Position numbers and translations under genes: made by a program
Shown here: positions 1 to 8,951 of the stretch, piece by piece
Numbering within the stretch: the first letter of the stretch is position 1
How the letters are laid out: every line of letters begins with the position of its first letter
Notes under the pieces: generated by a model
What the model was told of the DNA's origin: nothing
Database searches by the model: none
What the model saw: the letters and a program-made list of their open reading frames with translations, nothing else
Assembly: GCA_039105265.1 (NCBI GenBank)
Contig: JAPFFF010000349.1
Location: 1-25,311, forward strand
Length of the DNA: 25,311 nt
Direction: 5' to 3'
Source: Tritrichomonas musculus
Taxonomy: Eukaryota; Parabasalia; Tritrichomonadida; Tritrichomonadidae

Positions 1-659
1 ATTTTAATATTTATCAATAACTTACCAAATTAATCATGCCTATAATATGATGATAGTTAGTTAAATCATAAAAAATCATTATTTGATTTATAATTCTTAG
101 TTGAAGACTTTAATATTATATTTACATCTATATATTAAATATTGATAATTAAATTATTTATTATTTTGAATAAAAAAAATTTTTTTATTAAGATAAAATC
201 GAAATTATAATAAGATTTTAACAATTCAATTTTAAAAATAGATTTATAGCTAAAAATCTGAAAAAATTATTAGTGAAATTATCATAAATAGCATTTAAAT
301 CTGTAATAAGATAATATGTATCAATATTATTAAAAAATACCAAAAATTTTGGCAGCCCCACCTCTATATTATATAATTCATACATTTCTTATAACATTTC
401 ATATTAATCAATTAAATAAACTTTTAAATAAAATATAACAAATTATAATACTTCACAGATATAATGTAAAAGCATCTTTGTAAATTTTAATGTAATAATA
501 TTATTCGAAACATGCTTGCGTTACAGCATACTGACATAATCAATTTATAAACAAACGACATAATGTTTATGAAAATATAAAATGCACCATATATTAATAA
601 AAAATAATAATAAAATAATAAAAAGTTTGATACATGACAAGTTATAAAAGATATAATTA
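1..659. other. AT-rich intergenic region, no gene seen
   Basis: This stretch is strongly AT-rich, with many short poly-A and poly-T runs. The only open frame over 60 codons here is a low-complexity, Phe/Ile/Leu-rich shadow overlapping the end of IFT46, which I do not regard as a gene. No terminal inverted repeat, tandem array or RNA gene was recognised. It should contain the 3' end of the IFT46 transcript. Confidence 0.6.
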
Positions 660-1628
660 TTAGGTTGGAGTAGGTTGCCGCTGCGATTGGAAGTACTGAT
701 TTCCTTCAAATTGTGCATAAAGTGAAAACAAAACATGCAAAGATTCAATCAAATTACCTCGGACTGGAATTTCAAGTAAAGCACAAATAATTTTTGCATA
801 TTCTTCAAGTGAAATATCCATATCTGCACTTGGAAGAACAACTGATTTTAGTACATTTTCGAACTCATCAGGCCAAGGCTCCATTAAATCTTCAAGCTCT
901 GGCATTTTTGTTGTGTAAATAACATTAACTGGCGGTCTGTTTCTATGAATTTCTTCAATTGACTCTAACCATGAGTTAAGAGCCTTTAGATTTTTCTGAG
1001 GATTTTCAATACATCCAATATATGAGTCGCATTGATTATCGGGTGATGTAATTCCATATTGCTCTCTGAGCTCCATTTTAAGTATTTGAGGGTTACTCTG
1101 GCTGATTGATGGTTCATCGAGGACAACAAGACCAAGATCATCAAATTCTGAATCTGGTCTTGGAACTTTAATAAATGCATCTATCGCACCTATAGCAGGA
1201 ACGAGATCTGGCAAAAAAGGTTTCCAATGAACAGTCATTTCGACAGGATTTGGCGTGAAGTTTGTAATTAAAGAAAAAAGGCTTGAAAGCTCAGGAGATG
1301 CATCACCTCCTAAATCTTGATCATCTTCTGGAGAATTTGACCTAGGAGGAGTTGGTTGCGAAAGTGAAACGTCGTTTGCAAAATAATCATATCGGCTTTT
1401 AGGTGATTTCGGTCGTGGCGGTTGCGATTGCTCAGTAGATCCAATATCGTCATCTCCTTCGCTATCGAAAGCGAAGGATCGATCATATTGTGAATTAGGT
1501 TGAATGTTCGGTCCATTTGCTTCATTGTTCATAATCGATTTGTAATTTCCTGAATCTTGCGGATTTGAATTTTCGCTGCCAAATTGTATGCCTAAATTTG
1601 TTCCAAAGCCACTGTCAGAATCGCTCAT
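660..1628 (-). CDS. IFT46: Intraflagellar transport protein 46 (IFT-B complex)
   Basis: A 322-residue protein recognised as IFT46, a core subunit of the IFT-B train that carries cargo such as outer dynein arms into flagella. Residues 1-113 are Ser/Asn/Asp/Pro-rich and look disordered, as in other IFT46 proteins. Residues about 114-314 form the conserved domain. Visible family blocks are the FLPDLVPAIGAIDAFIKVPRPD segment's core (residues 138-159), the GLVVLDEP block (166-173), WLESIEEIHRNRPP (220-233) and the C-terminal SLHVLFSLYAQF (297-308). The length is close to family members. The N-terminal Met is followed by a Ser/Asp-rich leader and is the first Met of the frame. It is transcribed away from the coiled-coil gene at 1863, and the two share a 234-bp intergenic region. 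No intron is needed. The identification rests on remembered family sequence, not on a search. Confidence 0.92.
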   Translation of the reverse strand: MSDSDSGFGTNLGIQFGSENSNPQDSGNYKSIMNNEANGPNIQPNSQYDRSFAFDSEGDDDIGSTEQSQPPRPKSPKSRYDYFANDVSLSQPTPPRSNSPEDDQDLGGDASPELSSLFSLITNFTPNPVEMTVHWKPFLPDLVPAIGAIDAFIKVPRPDSEFDDLGLVVLDEPSISQSNPQILKMELREQYGITSPDNQCDSYIGCIENPQKNLKALNSWLESIEEIHRNRPPVNVIYTTKMPELEDLMEPWPDEFENVLKSVVLPSADMDISLEEYAKIICALLEIPVRGNLIESLHVLFSLYAQFEGNQYFQSQRQPTPT

Positions 1629-1862
1629 TTTGTTTGAAATTTTAAACGGATATTTATTGAATTAAATAACAGGTTTAATGATCGTTGTGGTAAAAAATAA
1701 TAAAAAAAAATTGACCTAAATTCTTTTTTCAGAAATGAATTCACTTCAATAGTAAACGATATTACAACCAGAAATTAAATTTCTGCTATTCATTGTTTTG
1801 TTGAAATAAATGTATTTTTTAATTTTTTAGAATTTTGTCACTTTTTTTATTTCATCAATCAT
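1629..1862. promoter_or_regulatory. Shared divergent promoter region
   Basis: A 234-bp, AT-rich gap separates the start codons of IFT46 (minus) and the coiled-coil gene (plus), so both promoters must lie here or overlap the coding ends. On the plus side a TCACT motif at about 1838-1842 resembles the parabasalid initiator (TCA followed by a pyrimidine and T/A), about 22 bases before the ATG at 1863. On the minus side the nearest such motif is about 50 bases from the start. The motif is short and common in AT-rich DNA, so this is only suggestive. Confidence 0.4.
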
Positions 1863-2825
1863 ATGGAATTAAATCAGCAAAATATTGATGACTATATTGA
1901 GCAGCTTAAAACTAAGCCAATGAATCAATTAAGAGGGAATACAATAACTCAATCATATTACGAAAAAAGATGGAAACTTCAAAATGAATTTCGGAAAAAA
2001 CTTGATATAATTCTACAGTGCGGGAATGAGATTTGTTTTCTTTTAAAAGATGATAGTAACACGCTATCTATTTTAAAAAATATAGAAATCATGTCATTTG
2101 CCCTTGATATCTATTTACAGAATATTAATTCTAATTTTCAACTTGATGACAGAGTCAAAATAGTACAAGATTTTTATAAGGATCATATCAGCAAAGACCG
2201 TCTTTTATTAATTCAAAAACAGTGCTTATTATCTATTCAGAGTAATGATCTAATTACGCCACAATCTGCAAATTGCATTCCAAACATTCTTTTGAACAAG
2301 GCAGAAGAAATTGAAGATGAGCAAAAAAAAAATAAATTAATAACAATGATTAAAAATAAAGTTACTGTTGAGCCTTTGACATCTAACGATATTGTTGACA
2401 TTCAGTACATTTTGAACCAGCTCTATAGCAATATATCCAATATTCCTCAAGATCAAATTGTTTTGATCGATAAATATTTAGCATTGACCAATTTTATAAT
2501 TTCAGTTAACCAAATTTATAATTTTGATTTCATCAGTGAGAATGCGAAACTTGAGAAAGAAGAAAGAACATTTCTTGTTGATAAAGAACGAAGAAGGATT
2601 ATTGCACAACAAAAGAATCAATCGTCATCTGCGGATCAACTTCTCAGATCAATGGAAGAATTAAAGGGCTTAAATCATACATTAGAAAATAGAAATCAAG
2701 AATTAGAAAGTAAGTGTAGTGAATTAGAAAATAAATGTGATGAATTAGAAAACAAAAATCTTGAATTAGAAGCGAAATATCAAGAAATTCATATGTCCTT
2801 GATTCCTATTCAAAACTTAATTTGA
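1863..2825 (+). CDS. Coiled-coil protein of unknown function
   Basis: A 320-residue soluble protein I cannot assign to a family. Residues 1-225 look helical and mixed, with no obvious catalytic motif, signal peptide or membrane segment. Residues about 226-310 are strongly charged and form a coiled coil. Five back-to-back heptads of the LExKxxE type occupy residues 274-308 and are mirrored as five 21-bp DNA repeats, so the coil has probably grown by repeat duplication. An in-frame TAA about 85 bases upstream, with no other in-frame ATG in between, supports the start at 1863. It is divergent from IFT46 and shares its upstream region, which hints at co-regulation with a flagellar gene but proves nothing. 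The gene ends with TGA. Confidence 0.8.
   Translation: MELNQQNIDDYIEQLKTKPMNQLRGNTITQSYYEKRWKLQNEFRKKLDIILQCGNEICFLLKDDSNTLSILKNIEIMSFALDIYLQNINSNFQLDDRVKIVQDFYKDHISKDRLLLIQKQCLLSIQSNDLITPQSANCIPNILLNKAEEIEDEQKKNKLITMIKNKVTVEPLTSNDIVDIQYILNQLYSNISNIPQDQIVLIDKYLALTNFIISVNQIYNFDFISENAKLEKEERTFLVDKERRRIIAQQKNQSSSADQLLRSMEELKGLNHTLENRNQELESKCSELENKCDELENKNLELEAKYQEIHMSLIPIQNLI
2682..2786 (+). repeat. Five 21-bp repeats encoding heptads
   Basis: Inside the coiled-coil gene, about five in-register 21-bp units encode consecutive LExKxxE heptads (residues 274-308). The units have diverged at third positions and at the non-core residues, but the GAATTAGAA core recurs in most of them. Confidence 0.75.
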
Positions 2826-3103
2826 AAAAAGTATTATTAATAAAATTGTTATCATATAAGTTTTTTCAAATAAAATAAAATACTAGTATATATATAAACT
2901 GTGTATTATAAAAAATATTATCCAAACAATATTTTATTATACTGTTTAAAAGTGATAGAATAGGTTAATTCAATACTTTATTCAAACATCATATTTGGCC
3001 TTGCTAAAAACATATTTAACAATGAAAATGAATTTACTTGGATCATTTCATGTTAAATAATTGAAGCATTAATAGAAAAACTAAATAATGAAATCAAGTT
3101 TTT

Positions 3104-3970
3104 TTATAATTCTTGGACTTGCTTGATTTCATCTTCGTTTGAATTTTCTTTTTCGCAATCTTCATTTAATTCAGATTTTTTATTCTTCTTTGAATAGCAA
3201 AGCATTTGAATTAAGACTATTAAGTCACATGCAAGAGGCCCAATACTGCCAGCAATAAATGGAGCTTGTTTCCATAAATAGTCACTCTCTAAGCTCCTAA
3301 GGAAAACCGAAAAGCTATATGTGAAATTGCCAGAAATACTTAAGATGAAATAGAAAGGAGACAAATTGTCAACAGCTTTTTGTTTGGCATTTTGTACAAT
3401 TTGTGGTAAACGTGAGACTGTGAATATTACTGTTGCAATCCATCCGAAAATTGATCCAACAAGTTGATCTTTTTGATAAGGTTTTGCCCAGTCGGTTGCT
3501 GATGCTGTACCAACAAGAACAGCAGTTCCAAGCGCTCCTATCTGAGGATCACTGGAATCGTTAATTTGGTCAGTATTGTAGGTTGAATCGAGTGAAGCAT
3601 CTTCACCCGTAGTAGATTCTCTTTCTTTTTTTTTTGATTTTATTATATATTTGTAAACAATAAACTGTCCAAAAAGAATACCATCCAATGCACAATAACA
3701 AATTCCTTGAATTATTTGAGTTATAAGACCATGTGTTATTAAAACTCCAATAAGGTTAGATGCACTTCCACAAAAAAGAAGGGAAAAGAAAAATGGACTT
3801 TGCCCATCAACTTTTTTTTCTTTGAAATTTAAAATTATTTGAGGTAGTGAACTGACAAGAAAAATCACTGTTGAAACTAAACCAATTGCAAAGCTCCATT
3901 TATCTCTCGTTGTTATTATGCAGTCATCAAATACATCTTCAATCCATTTAATTGCTCCTTCATCACACAT
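3104..3970 (-). CDS. PQ-loop transporter, SLC66A1/Ypq-like
   Basis: A 288-residue polytopic membrane protein with the two PQ-loop repeats typical of lysosomal/vacuolar cationic amino-acid exporters (PQLC2 in animals, Ypq1-3 in yeast). The first Pro-Gln pair is at residues 43-44 in SSLPQIILN and the second at 189-190 in SRLPQIVQN. Three hydrophobic helices precede a charged, Ser/Asp-rich cytosolic or lumenal loop (about 112-165). Four more follow, giving about seven segments. The conserved SGNFTYSFSVF (213-223) and GSIGPLACDLIVLIQ (241-255) blocks match the C-terminal half of this family. The C-terminal tail is Glu/Asn-rich. Substrate specificity cannot be read from sequence; KDEL-receptor-like or cystinosin-like relatives are less likely because of the seven-helix, two-PQ layout. 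No intron. Confidence 0.85.
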   Translation of the reverse strand: MCDEGAIKWIEDVFDDCIITTRDKWSFAIGLVSTVIFLVSSLPQIILNFKEKKVDGQSPFFFSLLFCGSASNLIGVLITHGLITQIIQGICYCALDGILFGQFIVYKYIIKSKKKERESTTGEDASLDSTYNTDQINDSSDPQIGALGTAVLVGTASATDWAKPYQKDQLVGSIFGWIATVIFTVSRLPQIVQNAKQKAVDNLSPFYFILSISGNFTYSFSVFLRSLESDYLWKQAPFIAGSIGPLACDLIVLIQMLCYSKKNKKSELNEDCEKENSNEDEIKQVQEL

Positions 3971-3980
3971 TTAAAAAATA

Positions 3981-3986
3981 TAATGA
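3981..3986 (-). promoter_or_regulatory. Possible initiator (Inr) of the PQ-loop gene
   Basis: On the minus strand the sequence TCATTA lies with its A about 14 bases before the start codon. It fits the parabasalid initiator pattern, TCA followed by a pyrimidine and T/A, at the usual short distance. Chance matches are common in DNA this AT-rich. Confidence 0.3.
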
Positions 3987-4579
3987 ATATCGAATTCAAT
4001 AGAATCTTTCAATTCTATTCATTACGATAAAAAATCTTCCTTTCAAAATTAAAAAGCTTATTTTCAGTTTATTTTAAAATCTTTAAACTTTTGAAAAAAA
4101 AAATACCTTGGTCAAGCAATAGAAAACTATTCAAAAGAAAATCAATGATCTCAAAAAATTATTTTTGAATCAAATTGATTTTGTGATTACACTTTTTCAA
4201 TTTATTCATTAAATGTATATATCTTCCAAATTACCCAATGATATATGATTTTTAAAATTTAAAAATAAATAATATCATTCAATATTTTGATATATAAATA
4301 TTGTTGATTTATAATAGTTTAAAAACTCTGGAATAAATACAATACTTTATTTATTTATTTCAAATTCTTTCAATTTTTTCTGATATATTTTAAATATGGG
4401 TGGGATTCTCTTTTTTTGACCTCAAAAAGTTTAGATTTTATTTGGTGATTTTAATAAATTTTCTTACCCATCTAATAATCTTTAAATTGGTCATTGAAAC
4501 CAGTCAAAAAACTTAATATTCATCTAGCTTTTTTTGACTTCACAGACTAATAGATCTCTCTTCGTAGACTTGTTAAAGT

Positions 4580-5340
4580 CCATGGACCTGTGGACTTACA
4601 AAATTCATTCAATTTTTTTTAGCATTTTTTATTTATTCACAAAATAAAAATTATTTATAATTTCTCTGAAATACACTGGTCCATCTGCCAGGACTTCCAA
4701 AATTCTTTCAATTTTTTAAGCATTTTTTTTTATTCACAAATAGACTTGTTATTCTCCGATTCTCGAGATCGATAATTGATTGACTTTTTGATATCAATAC
4801 ATAAATATGCACTGATTCTCGAGATCGATTTCAGAGATCGAGAATTATTTTTCTCAGCTTTTGATATCAGAATTTTCAATTAAACTTTTTGATAAATATA
4901 TGATCGTATTTTAATCTCAAATATTGATTTTAATCTTAAAATAAACATCAATACATTATATTATTTATTTTTAAATATTTTTAAATCACAAATACCAATT
5001 ATAAAAAAAGATAAATCTGTTTGAGATCTCGAGATCTCTGTAATTGATATCAAGTTTACAATTATTTTTATATCACATTTCATATCTGATATCTTGATAA
5101 TCGATAATCTTGATATCAGATTTTTAAACTGATAATCGAGTATCAGATGCAAAAAGGTGACGTTTTTGATATCGATTCTCAAAATAACAAGTCTATTCAC
5201 ACAATATAAAATGTTTAAAAATTTCTCTGAAATACACTGGTCCATCTGCCAGGACTAATAAAATTCTTTCAATTATTATAGCATTTTTTATTTTTTCACA
5301 AAATAAAAGCATTATAAAATCTCTCAAATGGTCCACTTTT
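4580..5340. repeat. Tandem array, ~101-108 bp period, split by an insertion
   Basis: About three copies of a unit are present. Each unit has a TACACTGGTCCAT(C/G)...GGACT core, then AAAATTC(A/T)TTCAATT, then GCATTTTTTATTT and TTCACAAAATAAAA. Copies begin near 4580, 4661-4681 and 5222-5242, with a further partial one near 5320. The spacing of the first two is about 101 bp. The spacing of the second and third is about 108 bp once the 453-bp element at 4742-5194 is removed. The 4.0-4.58 kb stretch upstream is AT-rich with no gene. Confidence 0.75.
4742..5194. mobile_element. Solo Polinton-like terminal-repeat element
   Basis: A 453-bp non-coding element inserted in the middle of one unit of the tandem array. 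It begins AGACTTGTTATT and ends AATAACAAGTCT, a 12-bp terminal inverted repeat with the 5'-AG...CT-3' ends typical of Polintons. Its first ~393 bp match, in inverted orientation, the right terminal repeat of the Polinton relic at 9055-9471, about 90% or better by eye. The word ATTCACA stands on both sides and may be a target duplication, though it is not a clean 6-bp one. It is packed with short palindromes (GATATC, CTCGAG, ATCGAT). It contains no credible gene. Confidence 0.7.
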
Positions 5341-5465
5341 TGAACTTTTTCCTCTCAATAATCTCCAAAAATTTGTTTTGGCCGAATAAACTCAAAAAGT
5401 GAAAAATTGAATCAAAAAACTTTAAAATTAGAAAAAAGGCTAATTTTTAGTAAATTTCGAGTATA

Positions 5466-5513
5466 TAGCTTATTCGATGTACTGCTTTATGTCTGTATAT
5501 AACGAATAAGCTA
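5466..5513. repeat. 11-bp inverted repeat
   Basis: TAGCTTATTCG at 5466-5476 is repeated as its reverse complement at 5503-5513 with a 26-base spacer. It could form a hairpin or be the end of a decayed element. It lies just beyond the 3' end of the small minus-strand frame at 5559-5813. Confidence 0.5.
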
Positions 5514-5558
5514 CTCTTTGCCACTTTCCTGAGTTTTTATGATTGTAGGATTATGAGG

Positions 5559-5813
5559 TTAAAATGTTGCTCTGTTCATTATAAATGAACGATGTGAGTA
5601 ATTTCGAGGATGCGATACTAGTTTATGCAATAGATCATTGAGTTTTCTTCTGAGATAGTCTTCGTTTAAGATTACTATTAAGTCATCATCGTTCAAATAA
5701 GAAAGAAATTCAATAAAAGTGAGAACGTTGTATATTTTATGATTGTTATTGTATGAATATGTTACTGTTTTACCTTTTTGATCTGTTTTTAGAGAATAAT
5801 CATATTCGGCCAA
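5559..5813 (-). CDS. Small hypothetical ORF in the repeat island
   Basis: An 84-codon open frame starting MAEYDYSLKTDQKGK. Its composition is ordinary for protein (mixed charged and hydrophobic residues, a DDDLIVILNEDYLRRKLNDLL segment that looks helical), unlike the low-complexity shadows nearby. I do not recognise it. It sits between the split tandem array and the 124-bp repeat, so it may be a remnant of a transposon gene rather than a host gene. There is no membrane segment or signal peptide. Confidence 0.3.
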   Translation of the reverse strand: MAEYDYSLKTDQKGKTVTYSYNNNHKIYNVLTFIEFLSYLNDDDLIVILNEDYLRRKLNDLLHKLVSHPRNYSHRSFIMNRATF

Positions 5814-5827
5814 TTATAATTTTGTAT

Positions 5828-6125
5828 GAACGGAATACATGATCACGGAAACGAATACAGACGGGAACACGGAAGACCTTAAAGAATTTATTTTACAGAT
5901 GGTTATACTTTACTCATAATGAAGATGCAGGATTCGAAAGACAAACGTACAGAACGGAATACATGATCACGGAAACGAATACAGACGGGAACACGGAAGA
6001 CCTTAAAGAATTTATTTTACAGATGGTTATACTTTACTTATATTTGAAGATGCAGGATTCGAAAGACAAACGTACAGAACGGAATACATGATCACGGAAA
6101 CGAATACAGACGGGAACACGGAAGA
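5828..6125. repeat. 124-bp tandem repeat, 2.4 copies
   Basis: Unit 1 spans 5828-5951 (124 bp), unit 2 spans 5952-6076 (125 bp), and a partial third covers 6077-6125. Units start GAACGGAATACATGATCACGG and are almost identical except for a small difference near CTTTACTCATAATGAAG versus CTTTACTTATATTTGAAG. They are clearly less AT-rich than their surroundings. The near identity indicates recent duplication. No function is evident. Confidence 0.9.
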
Positions 6126-6648
6126 ATATCTCGAAATTATGTTATATAAACAGTTCTATTTTGATTTTAAATAATCAGATGAACGTCAATCGACAGGCAC
6201 TTCCCCGCTCGACCAACGAACCACGCAAATCACACATATAATCAATACAACACAGATTCACTATACAAAGTCTCACTCGTTCGCAGACTCGCCGGCCGAT
6301 GTTGATTGTATATCAGCATCGGCCGGCGATTGACAAAGTAACTCAGCCAGAAAAATGTTTTATCACTCATTACTCATAACATACAAAACAAATATTTTTT
6401 ACTTAAAAAAAAAGATTCATATTAAATTTTAACTTTTCTTTACTCTTTAAATCTAAAAAAAACTTTATCTCCATATTTTGCTGTTCTAAGCTCATTTTTG
6501 GATGCACTTTATTATTAATGTTTGATTTCTTCTATAATCTTTGCATTTTAAAATAAAGGAAATTGTAAACTATTGAAAAAAAAAAAAAAAAAAAAATCAA
6601 AATGTTTTTACTGAGATTTATTAATTCTGTGTCATAAAGCTTATTTCT
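6126..6648. other. Gap with a GC-rich patch, then AT-rich DNA
   Basis: The first ~230 bases (to about 6350) are unusually GC-rich for this window and hold a strong hairpin. GTCAATCG at 6184-6191 also recurs inverted as CGATTGAC at 6327-6334. The rest is AT-rich and includes a run of about 22 A residues near 6575-6596. No credible ORF. The region lies 3' of the transposase fragment and could be the downstream end of that transposon, but no partner terminal repeat was found. Confidence 0.5.
6289..6329. repeat. GC-rich hairpin
   Basis: TCGCCGGCCGATG at 6289-6301 pairs perfectly with CATCGGCCGGCGA at 6317-6329. The stem extends through TTGAT/ATCAG to about 18 bp with one G-T mismatch, leaving a 5-base loop at 6307-6311. 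It is the most GC-rich spot in the window. Confidence 0.85.
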
Positions 6649-7260
6649 TTAATAGTATTGATCTTCATAATTTTCATTTTCATCAAAATCCTCTTCTTCA
6701 TTAAAGTCTTCTTCTTCAAGATTTTCGTTAAGTGCATCTTTTTCTTCCTCGTCAATGTCGTCTTCTTCTTCGATATCATCAGCTTCATAATTGGGTTCAT
6801 TTGTGCCATTATCATCTTGTTTAAAATCATAACCTCGGTTCACAAGCTCTTCAGTTAATCCTGGAATGTTCCATCCTGCTCTACGTGCATTTGCTGATAT
6901 TCTTGCCCAAGCAATGAGTAGATGGTTTGTGATTGTCTCGTATCTTTGTGTGCCATAGAATATTCGGGAACCTGCCAATGATCTTAAGTGTGCTTTGAGA
7001 ATCCCAAATATTCGCCTATCCAATGGTTGATAAATGCTTGTGCCGCATGCTGGAACATAGATCAATTCAATTCCTAGAGCTTTTGCTTCTTCTTTAACAG
7101 CATCTGTTCGGTGGGCTTTGTAGCAATCAAGAACAAGGGCACATGGTTTCCTACCAGCACATTCAGCATGCAGCCAGTTTAAGTACTGGATCATGATTTG
7201 TTCATCAACCCATCCGTTTTTAGACGGCCATGCTTCAGCTCGTTTTGCTTTCAACATTAC
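6649..7260 (-). pseudogene. 3' part of a pogo-like DDE transposase gene
   Basis: The encoded ~200 residues match the C-terminal part of a DDE superfamily (pogo/Tigger type) transposase. The second catalytic Asp is in the CALVLDCYKAH block and the third in the IYQPLDRRIFG block, with 35 residues between them (DD35D). The QPLD motif and the following helix are classic for this group. The N-terminal DNA-binding part and the first catalytic Asp are missing: near 7260 the reading runs directly into sequence assigned to the Polinton relic. The last ~55 residues are extremely acidic (Asp/Glu/Asn). The frame remains open over this stretch, so the truncation may be fairly recent, but the product cannot be an active transposase. 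It is a different lineage from the transposase at 16603-17937. Confidence 0.75.
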
Positions 7261-8024
7261 CTTTCTTATCTTCAATTGGACTATCTAAATCCATATATTT
7301 ATTTGGATTATTTTGAAAAGATTCATATCCAACATTCATAACATCAGCAAAATCATATAAACGGTGTAATGAATTATCTTGCACACCATTTTCAAAAGGT
7401 CTTATTCTAAAACTAATTGAGAAATTGTCTTGGTTATTTAAATAATCTGTGTCTTCATTTAATGGTGAATAGATTCTTTCGATAAATGTATTCTTTTCAT
7501 CATCGTAATAACCATCCATTCCTACATCTCTTATATCAAAAACTGTTTGTCCTGTTGAAAGTTTTGATTCTTCTAGTTCATCCATTTTTCTTTTTAATTC
7601 CCAAGCCTCTTCAATCAAATTCTGTCTTTTAAGTGTTTTTTGAGCTATTTCATTTAAAACGGTGCTATTTGAGATTTCAATTTGTAGTTGTTCTGCTTCA
7701 TCTAATTTCTTTTCGATTTCATCATTTATTTTTCCTTTTTGATTATCAATTAAAGTGTGAAGATGTTTGTTCAAGTCAATTGGTCAAACATTATATTTTT
7801 CAAATGCTATTTTGAATTGTCCTCTCAAATCGAAAATAAATTACAAAGTTAAAAAAAAAATCAAAATAATGAACCACGTCAGCGTCATCAGTAAACGTCC
7901 CAACAAGTCTTGTTGTTGTATTTCTCATATCGATTTTGACTTCCCACGTTCCTGAACCATCTTGTACATTTTCAAACGGTACTTTGATAGATTCTTTGTA
8001 TATCAAATCATTTTTCTCTCGATA

Positions 8025-8951
8025 TTAATTTAAATCATTCACGGTTGAATAAGCTATGTTATTTTCATTAACACACTTTGATATGCTAATATTTCCATCA
8101 TCTGTAAATAATATTCTTGATATATCTTTAAAAGTATTTCCAGCTCGGTATGCTATTTTCATGTATTTTGTATCTGTTTCAAATTGTAAGTTTTTTTCTG
8201 TTGTCAAGTTTTTGAGCTCCAATAGACGACCACCCTTACTTTTATTCACAGTTTTCTCAATTACTAATGTATTCGCCATGGTATCTGAATTAATTGCTAC
8301 TCTTCCATCTATGTATAAGATCTCCCAATTTTTATTCATTTTTATCCCAGTCTGGTAAAAAGTAAAAGGTTTCTGGTCTGTTTTCAATACACACTCCTTC
8401 AAGGCTTCATTAGCTTCATCCACACTAGGGTAGTTATCAAACTCTGCCTCGAGCTCATTGACCTTCTCAGCTAACAACTTGAAACAAGGCTTGAGTGAGT
8501 CCCTAAACATATTACTTATATCAATAGCACCACTTAATGTCAAGGTTCCAGTATCAGGGTTATCATTCTCATCAGTAAAAGGTAGTTCATCTAGTTGTTT
8601 ATACTCCTCTTCACACCAGGTAATTATAGGTGTTATGTCTTTGGTTATACTTCTTGAGGTAGTACCTGACATGAAGTTAATACTATTTCTAACCAAATCA
8701 CTCATCCCTTTGGTTGACTTATGCGAGAATAACCTTTTAAGGAATCCTCCACCTTTTATGGTAGGAAAGCTTATACCATCTGGAAATAGCTGCATACCAA
8801 TAGAACCTATTGACTCAGCAGTACCTGCAACTCCAAAAGCTAATGCAGTCCATGAGACTATTCGTAAATTATCTACATCATCCTCCAGATGTTGGGTGAC
8901 TTGTTCAGTCCTCGATACTCTGCCTTTTAAGCTTTCCATAACAGTGTTCAT
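8025..8951 (-). CDS. Polinton-associated hypothetical protein (relic gene)
   Basis: An open frame of 308 codons lying just inside the right terminal repeat of the Polinton relic. The N-terminal ~30 residues look like a coiled coil. A Gly/Ala-rich hydrophobic stretch follows (about residues 31-60), then a Gly-rich/basic patch around GGGFLKRLF, a Thr/Ser-rich central part and a C-terminal half rich in beta-like strands. It resembles large structural or attachment-type proteins of Polintons in general layout only. I do not recognise a named domain. It belongs to a broken element and is described as a fossil part, not a host gene. Confidence 0.45.
   Translation of the reverse strand: MNTVMESLKGRVSRTEQVTQHLEDDVDNLRIVSWTALAFGVAGTAESIGSIGMQLFPDGISFPTIKGGGFLKRLFSHKSTKGMSDLVRNSINFMSGTTSRSITKDITPIITWCEEEYKQLDELPFTDENDNPDTGTLTLSGAIDISNMFRDSLKPCFKLLAEKVNELEAEFDNYPSVDEANEALKECVLKTDQKPFTFYQTGIKMNKNWEILYIDGRVAINSDTMANTLVIEKTVNKSKGGRLLELKNLTTEKNLQFETDTKYMKIAYRAGNTFKDISRILFTDDGNISISKCVNENNIAYSTVNDLN

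Noticed and set aside
5828-6125. CRISPR-like array
   Set aside because: Units are contiguous 124-bp tandem copies without alternating unique spacers, in a eukaryotic context.
6184-6334. tRNA or other structured RNA gene in the GC-rich patch
   Set aside because: No cloverleaf, no internal A/B box pair that I can identify; only a single long hairpin is visible.
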